Assembly (NCBI RefSeq): GCF_024793895.1
Contig: NZ_JANUSB010000015.1
Location: forward strand, 1,817,157-1,881,156
From: Serratia sp. AKBS12
Lineage (GTDB): Bacteria; Pseudomonadota; Gammaproteobacteria; Enterobacterales; Enterobacteriaceae
DNA: 64,000 bases
Reading direction: 5' to 3'
Shown here: in pieces, positions 36,725 to 46,272 of the stretch
Numbering within the stretch: position 1 is the stretch's first letter
How the letters are laid out: each line of letters starts with the position of its first letter
Translations under genes and position numbers: made by a program
The notes under the pieces: generated by a model
Told to the model about the DNA's origin: nothing
Seen by the model: the letters and a program-made list of their open reading frames with translations, nothing else
The model's database searches: none

Positions 36725-37200
36725 ATAAACTTATCGTTTTCTGGCGCCAGCGCCCGGTACGCGAGCGCTGGCTGGCGGCTTTTGCCACCGTGCTGACGCT
36801 GGCACAGTTGGTGAACGGGCTGGTTTTGTCGCCGCTGAAAGCCTACCCGCAGCACCAGAGCGCCCGGCTGAGCGAAATGCAGCGCTACCGCGCCACGCTG
36901 GACCATCACCTGCCCATGCTGTTGCAACTTAAACGACAACTGCCGGCACAGCGGCAGGCCCCGGTTAGCGATGTGCTGGCCGAGGTTGCCGCCGCTCATC
37001 ACCTGACCCTCAGTCAGACGGCCGAGAATGGAGGGCTGACTCTGGCGCCGTTCAGCATTCGTTTCTCCCAGTTGATGGTATTGCTGCAACAGCTTGAACA
37101 ACAGGCCGCCATCCAGGTGCTGCAAATACAGATAACCCGGCAGTCCGCTACCGACGATCGGGTTCTCGTCAGCCGGATGGTATTAAGTCGCCATGATTAA
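36721..37200 (+). CDS. gspM: Type II secretion inner-membrane protein GspM
   Basis: The 159-residue protein has a short cytoplasmic N-terminus, a transmembrane helix (WLAAFATVLTLAQLVNGLVL, about 16-36) and a periplasmic ferredoxin-like domain. ATG 36721 overlaps the gspL stop by 4 bp and is preferred to a longer in-frame start. It stabilises GspL in the inner-membrane platform. Confidence 0.9.
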   Translation: MNKLIVFWRQRPVRERWLAAFATVLTLAQLVNGLVLSPLKAYPQHQSARLSEMQRYRATLDHHLPMLLQLKRQLPAQRQAPVSDVLAEVAAAHHLTLSQTAENGGLTLAPFSIRFSQLMVLLQQLEQQAAIQVLQIQITRQSATDDRVLVSRMVLSRHD

Positions 37201-38014
37201 CATAAACACCATGAGTCAATTAAATACTTCCGCTGTGGCGATGCCTTTCAGCGGGTGGCTGCTGATAGCCCTGCTGGGATTGTCCGTTGGCAGCTTTTTA
37301 AACGTGGTTATCTGGCGTCTGCCACTGATGCTGATGGCCCCTTGCAAAGGGTTCAACCTGTGTCTGCCCGCCTCACGGTGTCGGCATTGCGAGCGCCCTC
37401 TACGCCTGTGGGATAACCTCCCGCTACTTGGCTGGATATGGCTGCGTGGCCGTTGCCGCCACTGCCGCCAGGCGATTTCCCGCCGCTATCCGCTGGTGGA
37501 GCTATTCACCGCGCTGACCACGTTATGGCTGGCCTGGCACTATCCGCCGGGGATCACATTGCTGGCGCTTTGGCTGTTTAGCTGGACGTTAATCGCCCTG
37601 TCTTTTATTGATTACGATCATCAACTGTTGCCGGATAACCTGACACAGCCGTTGTTATGGGGCGGATTACTGTTCCATCTGCTGCAATCCCCTCTCGCCC
37701 CAGGCGATGCCATAGCCGGCGCCATGGTGGGTTATCTGTTTTTCTGGAGTCTGTACTGGTTAAGCCGTTGGCTGTTAAAGCGCGAAGCGCTGGGTTACGG
37801 CGATGCCAAACTGCTGGCGGCGCTGGGCGCCTGGGGGGGCTGGACGATACTGCCGGAGCTGCTGCTGTATGCCTCGGGCGCGGGTATTGCCGTCACGCTG
37901 GCGGCTCGTTGCTGCTACGGCCGCCCGCTCGACAGACCGCTGCCCTTTGGGCCGTTTTTGGCACTGGCAGGTTGGTTTTGCGTTGTCGGTATCATTGACA
38001 CCCTTCCGCCCTGA
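37193..38014 (+). CDS. gspO: Type IV prepilin/pseudopilin peptidase and N-methyltransferase GspO
   Basis: The 273-residue polytopic aspartyl protease has a cytoplasmic tetracysteine domain (C63, C66, C88, C91), the first catalytic aspartate in FIDYDHQLLPD (D140/D142) and the second in GYGDAK (D204). It removes leaders from GspG, H, I, J and K and methylates the new N-terminus. It overlaps gspM by 8 bp. No gspN follows, and gspA/gspB are absent here. It is the last gsp gene before tRNA-Ser. Confidence 0.94.
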   Translation: MININTMSQLNTSAVAMPFSGWLLIALLGLSVGSFLNVVIWRLPLMLMAPCKGFNLCLPASRCRHCERPLRLWDNLPLLGWIWLRGRCRHCRQAISRRYPLVELFTALTTLWLAWHYPPGITLLALWLFSWTLIALSFIDYDHQLLPDNLTQPLLWGGLLFHLLQSPLAPGDAIAGAMVGYLFFWSLYWLSRWLLKREALGYGDAKLLAALGAWGGWTILPELLLYASGAGIAVTLAARCCYGRPLDRPLPFGPFLALAGWFCVVGIIDTLPP

Positions 38015-38231
38015 AGGATGGAAACAGCCGGTGGGCAGGCTATCGCAATACAAGGCCGGTTCAGACTGCACTGAGGATTTAACCAACGTTGCCGAGGTCG
38101 TTCGGCGAAAGAAAAATGGGCGCAACAGGGCCTGGCTTCACCGATTTTTAGGGTGATGCGGCGCTCTGGATGACAATGGGATATTGACGTTGGTACTGGT
38201 ACATCCTGATAAATCACGATGTAAGAGAAGA

Positions 38232-38319
38232 TGGCGGAGGAGCAGAGATTCGAACTCTGGAACGGTTTCCCGTCGACGGTTTTCAAGACCGTTGCCTTCA
38301 GCCACTCGGCCACCCCTCC
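38232..38319 (-). tRNA. serT: tRNA-Ser (anticodon UGA)
   Basis: The minus strand reads GGAGGGGTGGCCGAGTGGCT at the 5' end and ends CTCCTCCGCCA, with the CCA encoded. A 7-bp acceptor stem (one G-U pair), TTCGAAT T-loop, long serine-type variable arm and anticodon loop CTTGAAA give anticodon UGA. In E. coli serT also adjoins yccA. Its 3' end faces the gsp operon. Confidence 0.96.
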
Positions 38320-38545
38320 GCAATGAGCCGCACTATAAACACAGTGGATCCGCTTGTAAAGCCCGCCACGACGCGATCGCGCGAAAAACCGGCACGCGGC
38401 GGCCGAGCGTTGAATAAAGCAGCAATTCGCGCACTGTTGCAGCAATGATAACTGACAGTAAAGATTGGTAAACAAACTTTAATCAAACGCTTGCGCTGCC
38501 TATCATCGTGATTAATTTTGTGATGACCTGATAAGAGAGATCATT

Positions 38546-39202
38546 ATGGACCGCATTGTCGTCTCATCCTCGCGCGATTCGTTGCTCAGCACGCATAAAG
38601 TGTTGCGTAATACCTATTTTCTGCTGTCGCTGACGCTCGGCTTCTCCGCCTTGACTGCCACCGCCAGCACCATGCTGGGCCTGCCGGCTCCGGGTCTGCT
38701 GTTGATGCTGGTCGGCTTCTATGGCCTGATGTTTCTGACCCACAAGCTGGCCAACAGCCCGGCGGGCATCCTGGCGGCGTTTGCGTTGACCGGTTTTATG
38801 GGTTATACCCTGGGGCCGATTCTTAGCTCGTTTCTCAATGCTGGCGCCGGTGACCTGATCATGCTGGCGTTGGGCGGTACTGCTCTGGTGTTCTTCTGCT
38901 GTTCTGCCTATGTGCTGACCACGCGTAAGGACATGTCGTTCCTGTCAGGCATGATGATGGCGGGCTTTGTGGTTCTGCTGGTCGCGGTAATCGCCAACCT
39001 GTTCCTGCAAATCCCGGCCCTGCACCTGGCGATCAGCGCGCTGTTTATCCTGTTCTCAGCCGGCGCCATTCTGTGGGAAACCAGCAACATCATTCATGGC
39101 GGCGAAACCAACTACATTCGCGCAACGGTTGGCCTGTACGTTTCGCTGTACAATATGTTCATCAGCCTGTTGAGCATTCTGGGCTTTGCCCGCAGTAACT
39201 GA
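38546..39202 (+). CDS. yccA: Bax inhibitor-1 family membrane protein YccA, FtsH modulator
   Basis: A 218-residue inner-membrane protein with seven hydrophobic helices after a short polar N-terminus ([20 protein letters not shown]). It matches E. coli YccA, a substrate and inhibitor of the FtsH protease that protects SecY in jammed translocons. AGAGAG lies before ATG. An intrinsic terminator follows (39227-39255). Confidence 0.95.
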   Translation: MDRIVVSSSRDSLLSTHKVLRNTYFLLSLTLGFSALTATASTMLGLPAPGLLLMLVGFYGLMFLTHKLANSPAGILAAFALTGFMGYTLGPILSSFLNAGAGDLIMLALGGTALVFFCCSAYVLTTRKDMSFLSGMMMAGFVVLLVAVIANLFLQIPALHLAISALFILFSAGAILWETSNIIHGGETNYIRATVGLYVSLYNMFISLLSILGFARSN

Positions 39203-39226
39203 TAATCGCAGCTAGTCACGACCTCC

Positions 39227-39255
39227 AGCCCCGCTTATGCGGGGCTTTGTTTTTG
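39227..39255 (+). terminator. Intrinsic terminator after yccA
   Basis: AGCCCCGC (39227-39234) and GCGGGGCT (39239-39246) make an 8-bp stem with a TTAT loop, followed by TTGTTTTTG. Confidence 0.88.
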
Positions 39256-39314
39256 ATGGCGACAAAAATTTGCTAAACTGCGCGGCGTGATGAATTACCG
39301 ATTATCGAGGCTGT

Positions 39315-39644
39315 ATGTTGGAGTTTGAAGGTCAGGTTATCGACACTGACGCGCAAGGATACTTGAAGAACAGTGACGACTGGCATGAAAGCCTGGCGCC
39401 CCTGTTGGCCGCACAGGAAGAGATTGTTCTGACCGACGCCCACTGGGAAGTGGTGCGTTTTGTGCGCGCCTTTTATCAGGAATTTAATACCTCGCCGGCT
39501 ATTCGTATGCTGGTCAAGGCCATGGCGCAAAAGTACGGCGAAGAAAAAGGCAATAGCCGCTATTTATACCGACTGTTTCCCAAGGGACCAGCCAAGCAGG
39601 CCACCAAAATTGCCGGTCTGCCAAAGCCGGTGAAATGCATCTAA
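39315..39644 (+). CDS. tusE: Sulfur-relay protein TusE
   Basis: A 109-residue DsrC/TusE family protein. The penultimate residue, Cys108 in KPVKCI, is the invariant sulfur carrier that receives persulfide from TusBCD and passes it to MnmA for 2-thiolation of tRNA wobble uridine. GAGG precedes ATG. It is convergent with yccX, with only 4 bp between stops. Confidence 0.95.
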   Translation: MLEFEGQVIDTDAQGYLKNSDDWHESLAPLLAAQEEIVLTDAHWEVVRFVRAFYQEFNTSPAIRMLVKAMAQKYGEEKGNSRYLYRLFPKGPAKQATKIAGLPKPVKCI

Positions 39645-39648
39645 ACAC

Positions 39649-39927
39649 TCAATAGCGGATGCCAAACCCGCCAAAATCTTCAACGCCTCGAGGCTCGACC
39701 AGGACGCGCTCAACGCGCGCGCTACCAGGGCCTCCGGCTTTCAACCAGTCCACCAGCGCGTCGATCTGTTGCTGCTGACCGCAGGCCAGCACTTCCACGC
39801 TACCGTCATCCAGATTGCGCGCATAGCCGGTCAGCCCCAATGCATTGGCCTTGCGCTGTGTGTTATAGCGGAAGCCTACGCCCTGCACTACGCCATAGAC
39901 ATACGCCGCGATACAAATCTGTGTCAT
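39649..39927 (-). CDS. yccX: Acylphosphatase
   Basis: The 92-residue enzyme hydrolyses acyl phosphates. The active-site loop [13 protein letters not shown] (residues about 13-25) contains the phosphate-binding arginine R23, and a catalytic Asn is in GYARNLDDG near residue 41. TAAGGAG precedes the start. Small, single-domain and of normal length for the family. Confidence 0.95.
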   Translation of the reverse strand: MTQICIAAYVYGVVQGVGFRYNTQRKANALGLTGYARNLDDGSVEVLACGQQQQIDALVDWLKAGGPGSARVERVLVEPRGVEDFGGFGIRY

Positions 39928-40019
39928 AATTAGCTCCTTATTGCATTCGTTATGGCATTTTCCGCACCCTGCGCAGAGAGTGTCGCTTTTCCTATTTAGC
40001 TGGCAGCATACTTAATATT

Positions 40020-41210
40020 ATGACCGTACGCTTATATCTCGCCAAAGGACGTGAAAAGTCCTTGCTTCGTCGCCACCCCTGGGTTTTCTCTGGTGCTGTT
40101 CAACGCATTGAAGGCAAACCGCTTTCTGGCGAAACCATCGACATTCACGACTGCCAGGGCAAATGGCTGGCGCGCGGTGCCTATTCTCCAGAATCACAGA
40201 TCCGCGCGCGCGTATGGAGTTTCCAGCAGGATGAAGACATCAATATCGCCTTCTTTGTTCGCCGCTTGCAACAGGCACAGCGCTGGCGCGACTGGATCGC
40301 CAAACGCGATGGATTGGATGGCTATCGCCTGATCGCCGGTGAGTCAGACGGCATGCCGGGCATTACCATCGACCGTTTCCAGAACTTTTTGGTATTGCAA
40401 TTGCTGTCGGCCGGTGCGGAATACCAACGTGCGGCGCTGATTTCTGCGCTGCAACAGTGTTATCCGCAATGCGCCATTTACGATCGCTCGGATGTGGCGG
40501 TGCGTAAAAAAGAGGGCCTGCCGCTGGCACAGGGACCAGTTCTGGGCGATATGCCGCCGGCTTTGCTGCCGATCCGCGAACATGGTATGCAGTTATTGGT
40601 AGATATCCAGCACGGTCACAAAACCGGCTTTTACCTTGACCAGCGCGACAGCCGCCTGGCCGCGCGCAACTTTGCCGCCGGCCGCCGCGTACTCAACTGC
40701 TTCTCCTACACCGGTGCTTTTGCAGTAGCCGCATTGATGGGCGGTTGCGAGCAGGTGATCAGTGTAGATACCTCACAGGCAGCGCTGGATATTGCCAAGC
40801 AGAACGTTGAGCTGAACAAGCTCGACATCAGCAAAGCCGAATTCGTCCGCGATGACGTATTCCAGCTATTGCGCAACTACCGTGCGCAAGGCGAAAAATT
40901 CGACCTGATCGTGATGGATCCACCGAAGTTCGTCGAAAACAAAAACCAGCTGGCCAGCGCCTGCCGTGGCTATAAAGACATCAATATGTTGGCACTGCAG
41001 CTGTTGAACCCTGGCGGCATCTTGCTGAGTTTCTCGTGCTCGGGGCTGATGCCTACCGATTTGTTCCAGAAAATCCTGGCCGATGCCGCTGTCGACGCCG
41101 GTTGTGATGTACAATTTATAGAGCAGTACCGGCAGGCTGCCGATCATCCGGTCATTGCCACCTACCCCGAGGGGCTGTATCTGAAAGGGTTTGCATGCCG
41201 GGTGATGTAA
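40020..41210 (+). CDS. rlmI: 23S rRNA (cytosine-1962-C5)-methyltransferase RlmI
   Basis: A 396-residue SAM-dependent methyltransferase with an N-terminal PUA domain (about 1-75, [22 protein letters not shown] split over the first 25 residues) and a Rossmann domain with [15 protein letters not shown] (near 225-240) and IVMDPPKF (near 299-306). A catalytic cysteine is in SFSCSGLM. It methylates C1962 of 23S rRNA. No strong Shine-Dalgarno is visible. The hspQ promoter begins right after its stop codon. Confidence 0.95.
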   Translation: MTVRLYLAKGREKSLLRRHPWVFSGAVQRIEGKPLSGETIDIHDCQGKWLARGAYSPESQIRARVWSFQQDEDINIAFFVRRLQQAQRWRDWIAKRDGLDGYRLIAGESDGMPGITIDRFQNFLVLQLLSAGAEYQRAALISALQQCYPQCAIYDRSDVAVRKKEGLPLAQGPVLGDMPPALLPIREHGMQLLVDIQHGHKTGFYLDQRDSRLAARNFAAGRRVLNCFSYTGAFAVAALMGGCEQVISVDTSQAALDIAKQNVELNKLDISKAEFVRDDVFQLLRNYRAQGEKFDLIVMDPPKFVENKNQLASACRGYKDINMLALQLLNPGGILLSFSCSGLMPTDLFQKILADAAVDAGCDVQFIEQYRQAADHPVIATYPEGLYLKGFACRVM

Positions 41211-41238
41211 CTTGAAATACGTAGTTTTGCCCTCATAT
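41211..41238 (+). promoter_or_regulatory. Sigma-32 (heat-shock) type promoter of hspQ
   Basis: CTTGAA (41211-41216) and CCTCATAT (41231-41238, 7 of 8 to the CCCCATNT -10 element) are 14 bp apart, matching RpoH promoters. It lies about 45 bp before the hspQ start. HspQ is a sigma-32 dependent heat-shock protein in E. coli. Confidence 0.7.
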
Positions 41239-41280
41239 CTAGATAATATTGGGCAAAACACGGTTTCTCAGGAGGTCATC

Positions 41281-41598
41281 ATGATTGCCAGCAAATTCGG
41301 TATCGGACAACAGGTTCGACATAAGCTGCTGGGGTATTTGGGCGTTGTTATCGATATCGACCCTGAATATTCTTTGGAACAACCTAAAGCCGACGAGATA
41401 GCAGCAAACGACGAGCTGCGCTTCGCCCCGTGGTATCACGTGGTGATGGAGGACGAAGAAGGACAACCGGTTCACACGTATCTGGCGGAAGCACAGCTGG
41501 CAGGTGAAGAGCAGGACGCTCATCCTGAACAACCTTCGTTGGACGAGTTGGCGGAATCCATTCGCCATCAGCTTCAGGCTCCTCGCCTGCGCAATTGA
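41281..41598 (+). CDS. hspQ: Heat shock protein HspQ
   Basis: A 105-residue YccV-like protein from ATG 41281, preceded by AGGAGG. The conserved core [20 protein letters not shown] and [10 protein letters not shown] are present. HspQ binds hemimethylated DNA and enhances Lon-mediated proteolysis in enterobacteria. The longer frame upstream overlaps the promoter and is rejected. A strong terminator follows. Confidence 0.95.
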   Translation: MIASKFGIGQQVRHKLLGYLGVVIDIDPEYSLEQPKADEIAANDELRFAPWYHVVMEDEEGQPVHTYLAEAQLAGEEQDAHPEQPSLDELAESIRHQLQAPRLRN

Positions 41599-41620
41599 CA
41601 GTAAACCTGAGAAACGGCAT

Positions 41621-41657
41621 CAGGGCCTGGCATCACGCCAGGCCCTGTTTTATTTTT
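41621..41657 (+). terminator. Intrinsic terminator after hspQ
   Basis: An 11-bp perfect stem, CAGGGCCTGGC (41621-41631) and GCCAGGCCCTG (41637-41647), with a 5-nt loop and TTTTATTTTT tail. The tail reaches into the 3' end of convergent yccU. Confidence 0.92.
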
Positions 41658-42063
41658 CCAGCCCCAGGCGTGGAATATCAATTTTCGGGCAACGATCCAT
41701 CACCACCTGCAACCCGGCCTCGTTCGCCAAGTCTGCCGCCTGCTGATTAATCACGCCAATTTGCAGCCAGAGCGCTTTAGCGCCGATGGCAATGGCTTCC
41801 TGTGCAACGCCGTAAGCCGCCTCGGCATTGCGGAACACGTCAACCATATCGATAGCGTGCGGAATCTCCGCCAGGCTGGCGTACACCGGCTGCCCCAGCA
41901 GGGTTTGTCCCGCCAATTTTGGGCTGACCGGCGTAACCTGATACCCCTGCGACAGTAAATAGGCCATTACGCCGTAGCTTGGCCGCGACGTCTTGTCGCT
42001 GGCGCCCACCAGCGCGATGGTTTTTACCTGCTGTAATAGCGCTGCTATTTCACGGTCTTGCAT
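41650..42063 (-). CDS. yccU: CoA-binding domain protein YccU
   Basis: A 137-residue single-domain Rossmann-like CoA-binding protein (TIALVGASDKTSRPSYGVM near 15-33; a conserved cysteine in MDRCPKID). It resembles the CoA-binding part of acetyl-CoA synthetases without the catalytic part. Role in vivo is not known; in E. coli the orthologue is likewise uncharacterised. Confidence 0.92.
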   Translation of the reverse strand: MQDREIAALLQQVKTIALVGASDKTSRPSYGVMAYLLSQGYQVTPVSPKLAGQTLLGQPVYASLAEIPHAIDMVDVFRNAEAAYGVAQEAIAIGAKALWLQIGVINQQAADLANEAGLQVVMDRCPKIDIPRLGLEK

Positions 42064-42305
42064 AATCCCCTCCTGTTAGCCGCCATAAAATACCCTACGT
42101 TAAGTGTAACCGAACAGCCAAAACGCGCGTTAATGCAACGTGTCTGCGTTATCGTGGTCTGAACACCTATCGGCGCCACCGCCAGTCATAGCGAAAGCGG
42201 CAAACAGATGTCTAAATGTAAATGCAGCCGCCGAATGGAAAAACTTTGACACACTGTGCCAGCTCCTCAACAATATTAGCTATGACTGATTATAAGGAGA
42301 TAACA

Positions 42306-42971
42306 ATGAAATTTGGTCTGATGGTTACGGGGCTACTCAGCGCCTGCCTGAGCCTGCCCGCCGTAGCTACGACCCTGAAACTTTCTCCGGATATCGATCT
42401 GCTGGTTGTTGACGGCAAAAAAATGACCGGCTCGCTACTGAAGGGCGCAGACAGCCTCGAACTGGACGGCGGGCAGCATCAATTGCTGTTCCAGGTTACC
42501 AGACTGCTGGCCGATGGTTCGCATCCCCAGGCGCTCTACACCTCCCCTCCCTTGATTGTGGCGTTCAGTACGCAAAACGTCAGCGCGGTTGAATTTCAAT
42601 TGCCACGCATCGACAACCAGCGTGACGGGCAGCGCTTCGAGAAACTGCATAACTACCAGGTAGTCGACAATAACGGCACCCCCTTGGTGATAAAAAAGGA
42701 TGTGTTGCGCCCCGACGAACGGATCACCGAGGAACGTCTGGAAAAGACCGTGGCTGATTACAACGCGCAACGTCGTCCCGCATCGGTGCCGGCTTTTGTC
42801 CATTTGCACACCAGTAAACAGTCGCTATCCTCCGCCAAAAGCGTGCCGCAGCAACTCGCCCCGCTTAAAGAAACGGACGTTTCGGAGCGCATGCTGCACT
42901 ACTGGTTCCAACAGGCCGACAGCGAAACTCAGCGGCGCTTTTTACTGTGGGCCAAGCAACACGCAAACTGA
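42306..42971 (+). CDS. yccT: YccT (DUF2057) periplasmic protein
   Basis: A 221-residue periplasmic protein with a signal peptide (cleavage after AVA near residue 22) and a beta-rich DUF2057 domain. ATG 42306 has TAAGGAG ahead of it. E. coli YccT (CsgI) is reported to restrain curli assembly. No csg genes are in the window, so that role here is by orthology only. Confidence 0.9.
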   Translation: MKFGLMVTGLLSACLSLPAVATTLKLSPDIDLLVVDGKKMTGSLLKGADSLELDGGQHQLLFQVTRLLADGSHPQALYTSPPLIVAFSTQNVSAVEFQLPRIDNQRDGQRFEKLHNYQVVDNNGTPLVIKKDVLRPDERITEERLEKTVADYNAQRRPASVPAFVHLHTSKQSLSSAKSVPQQLAPLKETDVSERMLHYWFQQADSETQRRFLLWAKQHAN

Positions 42972-43087
42972 GCTGCCGACGTGACCAGCGTGGCGGTTTT
43001 ACCGCTAATTTATTGATAAACGCTAGGCAGTGAAAAACAGTTTCAGTAATCTGTTACGCATCTTCTGCGTAGATCAAGGATCTCAAC

Positions 43088-43546
43088 ATGGAAATGACCA
43101 CCCGCACCATCGCGAAACGTAAGCACATCGCCCTGGTTGCACACGATCACTGTAAACAGGCGTTGCTGCAATGGGTAGAAACCCATAAAACGCTATTGGC
43201 GCAACATCAGCTGTATGCGACCGGCACTACCGGCAATCTTATCCAGCGCGCCAGCGGCATTGCAGTACAAAGCATGATGAGCGGACCTATGGGCGGCGAT
43301 CAGCAGGTTGGTGCCATGATCGCCGAAGGCAAGATAGACTTGATGATTTTCTTCTGGGACCCGCTCAACGCGGTACCGCACGACCCGGACGTCAAGGCAT
43401 TGCTGCGTCTGGCGACGGTATGGAATATCCCGGTGGCCACCAACCGTTCTACCGCCGATTTCCTGATCGGTTCTGCGCTGTTTGACAGCGAAGTGGAGAT
43501 AGCCATTCCCGATTACCAGCGTTACCTGCAAGATCGCCTCAACTAA
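43088..43546 (+). CDS. mgsA: Methylglyoxal synthase
   Basis: The 152-residue enzyme converts dihydroxyacetone phosphate to methylglyoxal and phosphate. Residues visible are the N-terminal [11 protein letters not shown] with catalytic Asp and phosphate-binding His, TGTTGNLI (near 45-52), [11 protein letters not shown] (near 65-75) and the active-site FFWDPL (D near 91). AAGGAT precedes ATG. It starts 117 bp after yccT. Confidence 0.96.
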   Translation: MEMTTRTIAKRKHIALVAHDHCKQALLQWVETHKTLLAQHQLYATGTTGNLIQRASGIAVQSMMSGPMGGDQQVGAMIAEGKIDLMIFFWDPLNAVPHDPDVKALLRLATVWNIPVATNRSTADFLIGSALFDSEVEIAIPDYQRYLQDRLN

Positions 43547-43580
43547 GCCAGACGGCCTGATTGGTTATCAGGCCCCGGTT

Positions 43581-45635
43581 CTAGGGTTTCTTTTGTATCG
43601 GCACGCCAAGATCGTGCAGCTGCTCGACAAACACCGACGGGCGCTCACGATCCTGCAATAGCCAAACCTGGTGCTTCGCCCGGGTCAATGCGACATACAG
43701 CAGCCGTCGCTCTTCGGCATCGGGAAAATCTTCCGGCTGTGGCAACAGTACATCTTCCAGAATCGATTCACGCGCCAGCGCCGGGAAGCCGTCGTGTCCC
43801 TGATGCAGGCCGACAATAATCACATATTCAGCCTGCTGCCCCTTGCTGGCATGTATGGTCATAAATTCCAGGTTGAGCTTCGGCCAGCGGGTAGCCGCTT
43901 TTTGCAATGCCTCCGGCTGCAAATGGTGGTAACGCGCCAACAGCAGAATACGCTCATCCGGTTTGGCATAACCGCTGAGCTTGTCCAACAGCGCCTCAAT
44001 CTGCTCCTGCGGCAGGATCGCCACCGATTTTTTATTGCCTTTGCTCAGGCTGTTCAGCGGTTTCTTCAACTGATGCGGGTTCTGCTGCACAAAGCGGTTG
44101 GCAATCTCGCCGATGCGTTCATTAAAGCGGTAAGTAGTGTCCAGCGCACATTGCGCACCTTCGCCAAAGTTGTCGGCAAAGGCGGTGGTCAGCGCCATTT
44201 CAGCGCCGCTAAACCGATATATTGCCTGCCAGTCATCACCCACCGCAAACAGACAGGTCTGTTTATTCTGTTTACGCAATGCGGCCAACAGCTGCGCGCG
44301 CTGCGGCGAGATATCCTGAAACTCATCCACCAGAATATGTTTCCATGGGCTGACAAAGCGCCCCTTGGCCAAAATATTCACCGCCTGGTGAATCAGCCCG
44401 GAGAAGTCCACCGCGCCCTCATCCTTCAGCGCACCTTTCCAGGCTTTCAACAGTGGGGCCATCAGGCGAATGCGTTTGGCAAACAGATCGCGCACTTCCT
44501 CATTGGCCTGTTCAATCATTTCCGCCTGGCTGCCTCCGTGCATGCGCATCAGACCCAGCCAGCGTTCAAGCCGACCGGCCAGCCGCTCCGCCAGCCGCTT
44601 GTCCTGCCAAAAATCGCCGTCCGGCACGTCCCATGCCAACTCGTCGATCAGCCATTGTCGCCAGCCTTTGGCCTGCGCTTTTTTCTCGCCACATTGCTGC
44701 TGCCAGGTTTTTACCAACAGTTCTCGCCGCGCCTTGCTGTCGGTTTCGAGTTTGCTGATCGCCGGAGCCTTGCGGCTGCCCTGCTGAATGATGTGCAGCG
44801 CCAGCGCATGAAACGTCTTCGCCTGAATATCGCTGCTGCCCAGCCGCTCGCTGATACGCTGATTCATTTCTTCTGCCGCCTGCCGGCCAAACGCCAGTAA
44901 CAGGATCTGCCCGGGCTCCGCCTCCTGACGCCGCAACAACCAACCGGCGCGGGCCACCAGCACCGAGGTTTTGCCGCTGCCGGCGCCGGCTAACACCAGC
45001 ACCGCATCTTCACCGTTGACCACCGCCCGGCTCTGCGATGCATTCAGCGGCGAGGTTTCCACCGTCTGGAAGAAATCCGCGTGCTGTTCCAGCATGCGCT
45101 CGGTCCAGTTATGGTTGCGTTCGGCAACGCTTCGCGCGCCCTGTTGCAGCCATTGCAGGCACAAATGGTAGTCGGCACGGCAGTTATCAAAGGCCTCCAG
45201 CCGGGTCACCGGCATTGGCAATGCCTCAAACGCCTGGCGGATCTGCTGTTGCAGCTTGCCCAATTGCGACCGTTTGAACCAATTATCCTGCTGTTCGATA
45301 CGGTGAATACTCTGCACCTGCTGCTGCAAAACACCGGCGCTGACGTCGCTCATCTCAACGCTCCAGCTTTGCCAGGCCTGCTGCAGATAGTGGTAGAAAC
45401 GCTGCGTTTCCTGCCATTCGGTGCCGTGCAAACGCACCACTTTTTCGTCCGGCAGTTCGAACTCCAGTTCGCCCCAGACGATGCCGCGCTTGCATCTGAC
45501 TTCGATCAGCTGATTGAAAGGGATCAAGTATTGGTGTTTTTCACCGCTCACCTCAACCCCGGCATGCAACAACCGCACACGGTTGTAAGGATGCTGAGCC
45601 AGGTGTTTCCCCAGCGATGTCGCTTTAAGTTCCAT
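43581..45635 (-). CDS. helD: DNA helicase IV
   Basis: The 684-residue UvrD/Rep-type SF1 helicase has Walker A LAGAGSGKTSVL (near residue 213-224), Walker B ILVDEFQDI near 435, motif III QAIYRFSGAE and motif VI VALTRAKHQVWLL near 655. It moves 3' to 5' on DNA. No strong Shine-Dalgarno is visible before ATG. Long plus-strand frames within it are antisense shadows. Confidence 0.95.
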   Translation of the reverse strand: MELKATSLGKHLAQHPYNRVRLLHAGVEVSGEKHQYLIPFNQLIEVRCKRGIVWGELEFELPDEKVVRLHGTEWQETQRFYHYLQQAWQSWSVEMSDVSAGVLQQQVQSIHRIEQQDNWFKRSQLGKLQQQIRQAFEALPMPVTRLEAFDNCRADYHLCLQWLQQGARSVAERNHNWTERMLEQHADFFQTVETSPLNASQSRAVVNGEDAVLVLAGAGSGKTSVLVARAGWLLRRQEAEPGQILLLAFGRQAAEEMNQRISERLGSSDIQAKTFHALALHIIQQGSRKAPAISKLETDSKARRELLVKTWQQQCGEKKAQAKGWRQWLIDELAWDVPDGDFWQDKRLAERLAGRLERWLGLMRMHGGSQAEMIEQANEEVRDLFAKRIRLMAPLLKAWKGALKDEGAVDFSGLIHQAVNILAKGRFVSPWKHILVDEFQDISPQRAQLLAALRKQNKQTCLFAVGDDWQAIYRFSGAEMALTTAFADNFGEGAQCALDTTYRFNERIGEIANRFVQQNPHQLKKPLNSLSKGNKKSVAILPQEQIEALLDKLSGYAKPDERILLLARYHHLQPEALQKAATRWPKLNLEFMTIHASKGQQAEYVIIVGLHQGHDGFPALARESILEDVLLPQPEDFPDAEERRLLYVALTRAKHQVWLLQDRERPSVFVEQLHDLGVPIQKKP

Positions 45636-45794
45636 ATTGGCGCGCCATGACTATGTTGAGATTGGATGTTTGCCAGTTTACCTGCGATAAGCAGTGGCAC
45701 TCTAGCGCTAAAAAAAGGGTAGAATAGATTTTGCGTTTTGATAGCAAACGCAGCCGCTTAGCGGTTTGGCCATTATTAGAGCAGACTGACGACT

Positions 45795-46247
45795 ATGCGT
45801 ACTGTACTGAATATTCTTAATTTTGTGTTAGGGGGCTTTTTTACCACCCTCGCCTGGCTGTTCGCCACCCTGGTCAGCATCGTGCTGATTTTCACCCTGC
45901 CGCTCACCCGTTCCTGCTGGGAAATCACCAAGCTGTCGTTTCTGCCCTATGGCAATGAAGCCATCCACGTGAACGAGCTGTACCCGGAGAAAAGCAACGC
46001 GCTGATTTCCGCCGGCGGTTCACTGCTGAATATCGTTTGGCTGATCCTGTTCGGCTGGTGGCTGTGCCTGTCGCACATCGCCGCAGGCATCGCGCAGTGT
46101 ATTTCCATTATCGGTATTCCGGTTGGCATCGCCAACTTTAAAATCGCCGCCATCGCCCTGTGGCCGGTCGGGCGCCGCGTCGTGTCTGTTGAAATGGCGC
46201 AGCAGGCGCGCAGCGAAAACGCGCGTCGCAACTACCAGCAACGCTAA
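45795..46247 (+). CDS. yccF: Inner-membrane protein YccF (DUF307)
   Basis: A 150-residue protein with four hydrophobic helices and the DUF307 repeat (FLPYGNEAIHVNELY between helices). It is followed 25 bp later by yccS, as in E. coli. Function is unknown. Confidence 0.92.
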   Translation: MRTVLNILNFVLGGFFTTLAWLFATLVSIVLIFTLPLTRSCWEITKLSFLPYGNEAIHVNELYPEKSNALISAGGSLLNIVWLILFGWWLCLSHIAAGIAQCISIIGIPVGIANFKIAAIALWPVGRRVVSVEMAQQARSENARRNYQQR

Positions 46248-46272
46248 TTGTTTTAACGCCCGAGGATTTTTT

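Noticed and set aside
43671-44900. A 409-codon plus-strand open frame
   Set aside because: It is antisense to helD, with a Gln/Arg/Leu-rich composition typical of shadow frames.
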